64,000 nucleotides of DNA, from the NCBI GenBank assembly GCA_963930655.1, contig OZ005602.1, positions 131,501 through 195,500 of the forward strand, read 5' to 3'. Under the pieces are notes generated by a model. The model was not told where the DNA came from. It saw nothing but the letters and a program-made list of their open reading frames with translations, and made no database searches. The DNA is from Myrica gale (lineage: Eukaryota; Streptophyta; Magnoliopsida; Fagales; Myricaceae). This document shows positions 54,576-64,000 of this stretch, piece after piece. The translations under genes were made by a program, and so were the position numbers. Numbering within the stretch: the first letter of the stretch is position 1; the number at the start of each line of letters is the position of its first letter.

Positions 54576-55070
54576 CTTGCCGGTGGATAACAAAGAAGGT
54601 AATTGTTTTCCTTCTTGGACATCCACATCCTAATGTCTATTAGTCTATATATATGTATGTACTGATCTCAACCCTTTATGTACATATAGATCGTGTTGAT
54701 ATCCCTGCTGAAAAAGGATCCTTCTTTTACTCGTTCTAGTTGTAGTACTTGCACAATTAATGTCCATTCCATAATATCATAGCTATATATTAGATAACGA
54801 AGGCCGAGATTTTTACTTCTAATGCTGGAAATTAATGCATATCGAATATAGGGTGGCTTTCGAAACTTTCGGCCACATAAAATTCTGTAGATTCAGCAAA
54901 TTGGAAAGATCCCAGCAAGCTAATCGAGTTGAAGTCTTCCATTGGAAGAGCAAGTCGCATTAGAGTATAATTTCTAGCTATCTGGGATCAAATGAGGCAA
55001 TATGATGGCCGAAACAGTATACGATTCTATAATCAATTATTAGGATCCTAGTCAATTTTTGTGCAAGTAG

Positions 55071-55390
55071 TGTTTGGAAACTTAAAATATTGTGAAATTT
55101 TTGACCCATCCAAAATTTTTAAATTCAAATATATGACTAACTCAAAATTTTGGTCAAGAAAATAAGATAAAATAATTTTAAAATAATATCTCTCGTCTCT
55201 ATCAAATCATCTCTTTCTATTACAATAAACATAACAAATTAACTCAAATCATTTATGTCTTCATTTTTTCACCGACTCTTATAAAATTCTATTTTAACTC
55301 TTTTTTTCTCAAAATTCAATAAAACTCTAATCTACCTCAATTTTTACAATATTTCTAATAATTTTCAGAAAATTTATTAATTTGCAAACA
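55071..55390. mobile_element. Possible AT-rich MITE
   Basis: The left end TGTTTGGAAACTTAAAATAT and the right end read inward, TGTTTGCAAATTAATAAATT, form an imperfect inverted repeat around a very AT-rich core, resembling the element at 4872-5078. No target duplication was detected, so the call is tentative. Confidence 0.35.
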
Positions 55391-57027
55391 TGACCAAATG
55401 GAATGTTATGCAATTAATTACGTTCGATCTATTACAAGTTAATCAGGCCGGACTGTTAATAAAATTCAACAATGACTATTTATAAGGATATTAAGGAAGA
55501 TATTTAAAGTAAATTCCGATTCTACTCTTTGATAAATCCATCCCGAGAATTTGGAGTACTTAGATGTACAAGGGACCAGGTTCTCCGTTCTTGAACGGGT
55601 TGTTTCTTTGTAGAGTACTGTAGTACTTGGTACCTCGATGGTCCCCAGGTTCTGAATGAGAACCCTAGTACGAATTATGATTACGACGACAAGAAGGAAT
55701 TGTCAAAGGAATTGCGGGGATTCTCACTCGACCCCCTCCCACTAGTACTACCATGGTCCATACTCCATGGTACCATGGGTTTGTATGGCCTCTACCACAA
55801 GAAATACCTTGGGCTTCGTTTGGGCCCTTAATCCATCAAAGATGACCCAAATATCACACCTAGACCTATGCAAATTAAGGAGGAAAGCCCAGGCCCCAGT
55901 TTAGTCTTTTTTGTCTAGGCGAATTGAGAAGTATACAATCCAATTCTCTTATGGGCTTCAATGCAGCACAAACGAAACAAACAACGTTCTAGAGTATTCC
56001 GACGTAGGACAAGACACAACTGCACGTCGTTTGAATCCAACGGCCCAGATTCCCACGAATGTTCACGATCCTTTTTGTATGGGACTATTTTGCCCTTTTA
56101 CACCACATTGGTTTTCTCTCCGAGAGAGTGACAGAGTGAGTATTAATACACCTACTGCAACAACTACTGCGCAATCTCGGCTTCTCCTCTTATCCATAAA
56201 CCCCACTAAACCCTAGAAGCTAAGGTAACGACTGTCGCCGTCTCTCGGTAAGTATTTCAAAGATTCCGATTGACGCACTCGTAAACCTTCTTGTTCGTGT
56301 TAGCGGGTTGCTTTGTTGTTGAAATGTGAGAAAACAGAGATGTTTCGTTGTCATAATGCGAATGCTTTTAGGTTTTGTTTGAATCACATTCTGGCTCACA
56401 ATCTTCATGTCGAGAGACAAACAGATACGGGTTTTTGTTGGATTAATTGTTCAGTGGGAAAAGGCGTTCTTTCCCACGAATTATCTCCGTGGTGATGCTA
56501 TGGGATTGAATTACCTGTAGTTATTGTGACTTTTCATTTGATTATTTGTATTTCGTTTTTGCGACAATTGAACATGATCTTTGGTTTCTTAATCTTGCCG
56601 GTGTTTCGTTTTCCCCCGCTATTTGAGTTTGTCAGAACTGCTTCTTTGTCTTGATAAAATGAAAGGTTGAGAATTCCATTCTTTCTATTTCGATGTTGTA
56701 TACTTTTTAGTGGAAAGTTTGTGCCGCTTTTGCGGCATGATATTCTAGGATAATGGGAGTCATGCTCTAGAAGTTTATAGATTCTCGACTCTCTGTCTTA
56801 CGATTCGGCGAGCTAGAAGTCTCATGAAAGCTCGAGTCAATTGGGTGCTAATTCGGCGTTGAAACAAGTGAAAGCTGCTAGCTTTTCCATGATGAATTTA
56901 AATGAAAGTATTTTTATGTAAATGAACCGTCTTTGGCCACTGTAATTGATTGATTATAGTTTGATTTGCTTTCTTTAATTTACGTAAAACCTTACGACTG
57001 TCCCTGTTTTCAGCTTCTGCGGAATAG
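55391..57027 (+). promoter_or_regulatory. Chaperonin 60 beta promoter, 5' leader and leader intron
   Basis: A moderate-GC region from about 55540 leads to a CT-rich leader near 56150-56247, which ends at a strong donor (tctcg|gtaagt at 56248). A matching acceptor (ttttcag) ends at 57013, 14 bases before the start codon, giving a leader intron of about 766 bp. Leader introns are common in highly expressed plant genes. No coding frame inside is convincing. Confidence 0.6.
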
Positions 57028-60000
57028 ATGGCATCAACTTTCACAGCCATGTCTTCAGTTGGTTCCTTTGCTGCTCCTAGCTGCCGAGCTATGGATAAGA
57101 AATGTGCCCCTCCTACGCTGTTGTCATCTTCTGCTTCCGTTTCTTCCTGCTCATTTGCTAGGAGGCAGAATGTGATGTCACGGAGAAATCGCTCTCCTAA
57201 GATTTGTGCCATGGCAAAAGAATTGCATTTCAACAAGGATGGCTCGGCTGTTAAGAAACTGCAAGTGAGTCTTTAATTAAGACACTGCTGGCTGTTGATT
57301 TGTTGGAGAGAAGTTTCGATTCTGTCTATATGCTTCTTTTTAATATCTACAATGTATGTCCTATTTCAGATTGGTGTGAACAAGCTTGCGGATCTGGTTG
57401 GAGTTACTCTTGGTCCAAAAGGCAGGAATGTTGTTCTGGAAAGCAAGTATGGCTCCCCAAAAATAGTTAACGATGGTGTTACTGTGGCCAAAGAGGTACG
57501 CTACACTTCCAGTGTTCATAGTTCACCCCCGCCCCCCCCCCCCCCCCAAGGCCTTCATCGCCCTCCCCCCAATCGAAAAAGGATAATTACTATGTTACAT
57601 TACACGAAAAGTAGGGTTTGAAAAAGAGAGTCTTTCTTTTATATCTCTTATTTACTTATTTATTTTAATTATATTATATATTTTATTCTATAATAATATA
57701 TAATATAATTCCATTGAGATAAAGTAAGGAATATAAAGAGATATCTCCAATAGACTATTCCACTGAATATAAATTAATATAATATAAATAATAATATATT
57801 TTATAAGTAAGAAATTCATTATAGAGTAGTAATTTATATTATATAAGTATAAGTATAATATATAAAAAAAATATAATATAAAAAATACCTCTTCGATTTC
57901 GACTGCAAGAGCTTTTTTTAATTCCGCGGCCTGGCCTGGTCAGTACCTCGCCGGGCCTTTTTGTTTCAATAAATCATAGAAAAAATAATTTATTTGATTT
58001 GGAACAAAAATGATTGTTATTGTTTCAAGGTTGTTTATTTATCTCTAAAGACATGGTTTCTATCTGATGGATTGTGTGTGTTAGTTTCCGTTATTGTAGA
58101 AACTAAGATTCACTGAACTTGATGTCTTTATGTTGAGAATGACTTTCTATGTTATGCTATTCCTCCTTTGACAGTTTCTTCCTTCCATCTACTTCCCCAC
58201 CCCACACCCACCCCAATCCTAGCAACCTCTTATTTCATCTGCTTGACGTACTTGTGGATTTGGGCCTTTGGCCTGTTAGGTAGAGTTGGAGGACCCAGTT
58301 GAGAACATCGGTGCCAAGTTAGTGAGACAAGCGGCTGCCAAGACTAATGATTTGGCTGGTGATGGAACAACAACATCGGTTGTTCTTGCACAAGGTCTTA
58401 TAGCTGAGGGAGTCAAGGTTCGTACTTTATTCACGCCTTTACATTTTTTTTTCGGCTTTGTTGAGTCCACTTCCTAGAGAAAACAACCATTTAGGAGGAC
58501 TTCTTATATGAGTTATGGTTTCAGGTGGTTGCAGCAGGTGCAAACCCTGTTTTAATTACTCGAGGTATTGAGAAGACCATAAAAGCTCTAGTGGCTGAGC
58601 TTAAGCAGATCTCAAAAGAGGTAATGCTTGTCTACCTTTAAGCATCAGTATTCTAGGTCCGGCATAATTCTCCACGTTCTTGCCCCACTCAGTTTCTTGT
58701 GATGTCACTGGTTGAATACCAATGGCTGGCTTTGGACTGCAGGTTGAAGACAGTGAGCTGGCCGATGTGGCAGCAGTTAGTGCTGGAAACAACTATGAAG
58801 TAGGAAATATGATAGCTGAAGCCATGAGTAAGGTGGGTCGTAAAGGTGTGGTGACCCTAGAAGAGGGAAAAAGTGCAGAGAACAGCCTCTATGTTGTTGA
58901 AGGAATGCAATTTGATCGTGGTTACAGCTCACCTTATTTCGTCACTGATAGTGAGAAAATGGCAGTTGAATTTGAAAATTGCAAGGTATTTGTCTGAGCT
59001 TAAGAGCTTACCTCCCCTGCACCCCAAACCACACTCACACAACAACAAAAAATGGTGGCGGTAATATTTGCCAGCTTTGCTAATAGATGTGGTTTTTTGA
59101 TGCAGTTGCTTCTTGTTGATAAGAAAATAACAAATGCAAGGGATCTTATTAACATTCTAGAGGAAGCTATTAGAGGTGGGTATCCAGTTGTGATAATTGC
59201 AGAGGACATTGAACAAGAAGCCCTAGCTACTCTGGTTGTGAACAAGCTCAGAGGGGCTTTGAAAATTGCTGCACTCAAAGCCCCTGGTTTTGGAGAGCGC
59301 AAGAGCCAGTACCTTGATGATATTGCTATTCTCACTGGAGGTCAGTTGACATCATGTACTCTTAACTGTTCTCTGGTGTCTTCTTTCCTGGTTACTCTAT
59401 TCTTATTTGAAGTTTCCGTTGTTTTCTTCTGCGATATTGTTTTCAAGTGTTTTTGAGTGATCTCGTGATCTGGCTTGCAGGAACTGTAATCAGAGATGAG
59501 GTGGGGCTCACCTTAGACAAAGCTGACAAGGAGGTACTTGGCCATGCTTCTAAGGTGGTGCTTACCAAGGACACTACCACAATTGTCGGAGATGGAAGCA
59601 CACAGGAAGCAGTAAACAAGAGAGTTGCACAGATTAAAAATCTTATTGAGGTCTAGATCTCCTCCTCTCCGTGTGTCAGTCTCTTTCTCTCGCAGACAAA
59701 GACACATGCAAAGAACTGTGTGGGGTTCATTCTTATTACTTTTAAGCTAATTGAAATGGCATCTCACACAGGCTGCAGAGCAAGACTATGAGAGGGAAAA
59801 ACTAAATGAAAGGATAGCGAAGTTGTCAGGTGGTGTTGCTGTCATACAGGTAAGTTATCAATTAATGGTTTTACGTTGGTTTATGAATTTTAGCACAGAA
59901 TCTTATGTTGATCGATTTTCTTTTGAACACAAGGTTGGTGCACAAACTGAGACAGAGCTGAAAGAGAAGAAACTGAGAGTTGAAGATGCTCTTAATGCCA

Positions 60001-61283
60001 CAAAGGTAACAAATAATTATACATAAGAAGTATTTGTGCCATTAAGTTTCAGGTTAGAGATAAGTTCTCGTCAGGTCTGCTACAAACGAGGTAGAGGTTT
60101 ACAATTTCAATGGTTTTCAGGCTGCCGTGGAAGAAGGCATTGTTGTTGGTGGGGGGTGTACCTTGCTGAGACTTGCATCAAAGGTGGATTCTATCAAGGA
60201 CAGCCTTGACAACGATGAAGAAAAGGTTACTCTTTACTGAAGTTTTTCAAGTCTTGGCACTGAGAACATCATGAAAGACAGAAGCAATAAAGCCATCAAC
60301 TAAATCGAAATCTGCCAATTTATAGATGTTGAATTTAAAAGAATGCATCACTTTCTTATTTGATCTTTTTAAAAGAGTGCTTTGGGCTCAATCTATATGG
60401 ATTATTTTCAGGTTGGAGCAGATATAGTCAAGAGAGCCTTGAGTTATCCTTTGAAATTGATTGCCAAGAATGCTGGTGTTAATGGAAGTGTGGTTAGTGA
60501 GAAGGTATGCTCATCTTTCTCGTCGTTGCTGAATGTGTTGATTCGGTTCTGTGTTGTACTGTTGTAACTAGTTTTTCTTTTTTTCTTTCAGGTGCTCTCC
60601 AGTGACAATCCTAAATACGGATACAACGCAGCAACCGGACAATATGAAGATCTAATGGCTGCTGGAATCATTGATCCTACTAAGGTGAGTTGTCAAATTG
60701 AAACTTAATAGGGAAAGTACAAGATGGTTTTGACCTTTTGGTGTGTTTTCGTCCGAAGCGGTCCTGGAAGTTATAAATTTGACAAGTTGATGATAGAATA
60801 GATGCTAGAGTAATTTGTTGTTAGTATTATATGGCCGCCGGAAAGGTGTGTGGATCGCTTTGGCTTCTTAAGAATGACAAAGGTTTTTGTAACTTTGAAC
60901 GACATCTTTATTAGTAACCCAGATACAATGATGCTGCGATGCTTTGCGGCCAAGTGAACTATTACTTTTCAATGTTTTTCTTTAACCTGAGTCTCGAAGC
61001 TAGTTACTCAGAAACGTCTACATTTCTTGTTTCAGGTTGTCAGATGTTGCCTTGAGCATGCTGCCTCAGTAGCAAAGACATTCTTGATGTCAGACTGTGT
61101 AGTCGTCGAAATCAAGGAGCCTGAACAAATGCCTGCTGGCAATCCAATGGACAATTCAGGTCTGTAGTGACTAATGCGAAATTGTAACAGTGATTCTTCC
61201 TTGCTTTTCTGCTGTTGAAAAACTAGTTTCTAACATATCATGCCGTGGGCTCTTTCTTGGTTGCATCAGGATACGGCTACTAA
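57028..61283 (+). CDS. CPN60B: Plastid chaperonin 60 subunit beta (RuBisCO-binding protein beta)
   Basis: This group I chaperonin of the chloroplast stroma folds RuBisCO large subunit and other proteins together with the alpha subunit and Cpn20/Cpn10. Fourteen exons give 607 residues: 57028-57264, 57370-57495, 58280-58417, 58525-58620, 58743-58985, 59106-59340, 59481-59650, 59772-59849, 59934-60005, 60121-60225, 60412-60504, 60592-60684, 61036-61159 and 61270-61283. The first 55 or so residues are a Ser-rich transit peptide. GroEL landmarks include [22 protein letters not shown], the nucleotide-binding [28 protein letters not shown]-like [19 protein letters not shown] and the C-terminal [13 protein letters not shown]. 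All phases agree and all introns are GT-AG. Length and C-terminus fit the beta rather than the alpha type. Intron 2 is long and holds foreign-looking sequence. Confidence 0.97.
57600..58000. other. Plastid-DNA-like insert in intron 2 of the chaperonin gene
   Basis: A run of very AT-rich sequence (repeated tataatat words) is followed by a GC patch containing cctggcctggtcagtacc and gccgggcc, then AT-rich DNA again. The texture recalls chloroplast intergenic spacers and differs from other introns here. A tract of about 16 C bases lies just upstream (57532-57547). A nuclear plastid insertion is a hypothesis only. Confidence 0.3.
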
Positions 61284-62750
61284 GTTTGACTTCCGATAGC
61301 GGTTTCTCAAGCGGCTTTGGTTAGATGCGAGGGGGGAAGAGTGACAAGAGTGCAAGGAACTTGAGTAGCAGCACAAGATATGTTAGTTTGATTTTTTTGT
61401 AATTAAAGATGTCCCAGTAAAAGACTTAACTTTGGTGAGGCATGTTTTCAGGGCTTAAGAGTAATGCCATTACATGTAGAACGTCCAGTTTATAATGCCT
61501 TTTTAGCTTTGGGGACTGCCATTAGCGAATAACAGCGATTTCCAGTCCAAGAATTCTCTCTCTCTGTAGCTACTTGGGGTTTTCTCTGTAGTCCATGCAC
61601 GAGGGGATTAATTACTCTGACATTTCTCTCTGCGTCTCAAGCTTGTGCTTATGATAGATCTTGGACTCTATGTTGCTATGTGAAGTAAGCTGGACAGTAC
61701 AGGACAAGTGGGAGGTAGAGAAAAGCAACTCAAAAGATTCACGTGAGCCTATTCAATGAAGAAGATGATGATATTCTTTTAAGACTAAATTGGACTCGAG
61801 AAACAGCAAAAATAGGGACGTGGAATCAACCATGTATTTATGGAGTTTGGTGTAAACCTTATAGCATAAATACGCCAGTATTTCCAAAATTGTAGTCATC
61901 GTTGACCTCCTATGTGATTCCAAATTTTCATCTCGTAAAGGCCGGCCAATTCTTTAATCCTCAAGAGTTGGATCACTCCAATCCATCTCTCAGGTGCCTA
62001 TTCTTTGCTGGACGACATGCCTTGTATAAATGCGTATCTCGAGACATAATCGTCGTTAACTTCGAATTTTTTACGGTTGTTATAGAATTTAACGTGGGCT
62101 ACGATCCTCGTACTTACCAGTTAACCTTTTTCCGTCAGTTTTTTGTAGTGAGACTTTGTAAAAAGAAATCTCATGCGAATGTTTATGTGGGTTGAGAAGG
62201 GAGTTACTATAGAATCAAGCATGGTTTGTAATTAATTATGGTGAAATTAAGAAGATTTAATTATATCATTATCTAAATTATGCCAGATTTTGAAAGAAAT
62301 ATTGCATGATTTCATACTTTATAAATTCAACAAAGATATAAATACAATTGAGGGAGAGGAGAGGATATCTCTTTTAACAGTTTTTATCAAAATATAGAAA
62401 GTAAAAGAAAGAAGGAATATGGAAATTAAATGCTCATTACCCTTAAAAAGCTTGGTGGGTTGTAAAGCCTACTCTTCATAAGACATAAATCATATGTATA
62501 TGGGTTTCGTAAACTAAAAAGATTTAAATTTTAGATGTCACCAAGTAAGACAATGTAAATTAATAAAATACAACATCCTCGTATTAGGAAGATAAATCTA
62601 ACAAAAAATAGTAAGTTAATTTAGTATTAAAAAAAGAAAAAAAACAGAGAGAAAAAAAAAAAGACCAAGTCCTAAATGGTGCCGTTTATGCGTATATTGA
62701 AACCAAAACATTATTATAATAACTATAGAAGTAATGTCACGACCCGAAAA
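61284..62750. other. Chaperonin 3' flank and intergenic DNA
   Basis: The first few hundred bases are the likely 3' untranslated region. The rest is AT-rich, with purine-rich runs at about 62625-62665. No supported gene. Confidence 0.4.
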
Positions 62751-64000
62751 CCAGAAACGTACCGCGAAAAGAGAGAGAGAGTGAGGACTGAGGAGAGAGA
62801 CCTTGGCATTGCATAATGTTATTCCATGCATGTAATTCGCTAATCTCGCATTGTAGTTTGCGTGTGTTGTTGTGTTCCATCGTATTATGGATGGTACATA
62901 GCCAATGCCACCTCTTTCCCTCTCTTCCTCCACTCTCTCCTCAGTCCATTGAAAAAACCTCTCCTTCTTCTTCTTCTTCACGCCGCCACACTTTTCTCTT
63001 CTCTTTTTGGTACATCTTCGGTGTTCACACTCAGCCGTGGCCTCGTTTTCTCTCTAATACAGACTCTTCTGTCGCTGGTACGCCTTTTTCCAGACATGGG
63101 TTTCTCTTTGTTAGTCTGTATGACATTGGCTTTTGAGTTTCATCTGCATTGTTCCTTCATCGCTTTTGGAGTTCTGATTATCTGTGATTCTGGATTTTCT
63201 TCTGATGATCGGGCGATATCTGGGTGTTATGTTGACGAACTGGTGGAATTTAGATTCTGATTCTATAGGAATTGCTCTTGCATTCGGATTTATTTTTTAT
63301 TTTTCGCTTTTATTGGACATAGGCATTTGAATTGGTCTGATAACTTCGATGATGATGATAGTCGTTCCGAAGTTCTTTTGGGCTCTGTTCCCGAACCGGG
63401 TTTTTGGCATTGTTTCCTAGTTTAGAATCTGGTAGTATTTACTGATCTTAGCTAGTCTTCCTGTTGTGTGAATTGCTGCTTTTAAAGTTTTCCTTTTGTT
63501 TTCATTTTTGACATAATCGTGTCTTGGTTTGGGGACTTTGGTCACAGGGGTATTGAAGATGATGAATCATATCAATCATTCTCTAACTTGGAATTTGGAC
63601 GATTAGTTGCCTTAGTGGGAGCGGTTACGATAATGGTTTTTATCAGATGGTTCTTTAGTCCTTAAGGAAAATAACTCTTGCTAGGAAACAATTCTGGTTG
63701 GAATGGATGGTTCTTTACGATAATAAATGTTTTCTTATCGCACAATGCACGTTGGAATCTTGTAAACAAATTTCTTAAGTTGTTAGATGCAGCGAAGTTG
63801 ATGATCTTTCATCTAATTAGTTTGAATGAAGCTTTTAAGATTGTTTTCAATCTTAAAATTCTTACTGGTTTAAGTAATCTTTTTTTCCTTGCTGAATTGA
63901 AGGACTTTGTTATGTGGATCTTCTTTGCCTGGTAAAGCTTACTCTTTTTGGCAGTTTGGATGCTTAAACCTTCGATTCGCGAAATGAAGGAAATGAGAAC
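62751..64000 (+). other. Probable promoter, leader and leader intron of a gene beyond the right edge
   Basis: A CT-rich stretch (cttcctccactctctcctc, then cttcttcttcttcacgccgcc) at about 62925-62990 looks like a plant 5' leader. It ends at a possible donor (cgctg|gtacgc, about 63078). The following T-rich sequence to the window end looks like an intron. The longest frame (62862-63260) is Leu/Ser-rich without family resemblance and is probably not coding. Direction and extent are inferred. Confidence 0.35.

Noticed and set aside
62862..63260. 132-codon plus-strand open frame
   Set aside because: It lies in a CT-rich leader and a probable intron; Leu/Ser/Phe-rich from T-rich DNA, with no family match.

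Overview
This window is nuclear DNA from a flowering plant, most likely a eudicot. The genes are split into many short GT-AG exons with AT-rich introns. Several encode organelle-targeted proteins of plant-only pathways. The gaps hold typical plant transposons (hAT, MULE, TRIM, SINE/LINE-like, MITEs). All gene models below were assembled by eye from reading frame, splice sites and family resemblance; no database search was possible.

Seven genes look functional. From left to right: glucosidase II beta subunit (16-3077, minus, C-terminal part beyond the left edge); a plastid-type NusB-domain protein (3841-6916, plus), divergent from it across a short shared promoter region; the E1 beta subunit of branched-chain 2-oxoacid dehydrogenase (15978-20147, minus); an ECT-type YTH m6A reader (22510-27000, minus); an SBT3-like subtilase with an intact catalytic tetrad (29994-35111, minus); a PBL16-like receptor-like cytoplasmic kinase (40310-43865, plus); and plastid chaperonin 60 beta (57028-61283, plus) with a leader intron. 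The right edge (about 62750-64000) looks like the leader of another plus-strand gene. The genes are independent housekeeping, signalling or proteolysis loci, not a cluster.

Two stretches are broken-gene territory. At 10797-14473 a decayed MULE transposase is followed by an exon of a UBR7-like PHD-finger protein and by intron-bearing fragments of TATA-binding protein; one TBP exon is split by a hAT remnant. At 48501-54575 a WRKY-type gene with a WKKYGQK motif is frameshifted at a run of eight A. Its presumed intron space holds a hAT element, a nested palindrome, two inverted copies of an unrecognised sequence, an RNase H scrap and a glutamate-receptor-like scrap.

The best-supported mobile elements have exact boundaries: a 678-bp TRIM on the minus strand (5-bp target duplication AACAT, nine 22-bp units inside) and hAT-type elements with 8-bp target duplications at 20582-20996, 48809-49990 and 53914-54575 (all perfect) and 9670-10000 (7 of 8). 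I found no CRISPR array, rRNA or intact tRNA. The most unusual structures are an almost symmetric 50-bp-arm hairpin inside an intron of the YTH gene and the nested palindrome at 50725-50952.
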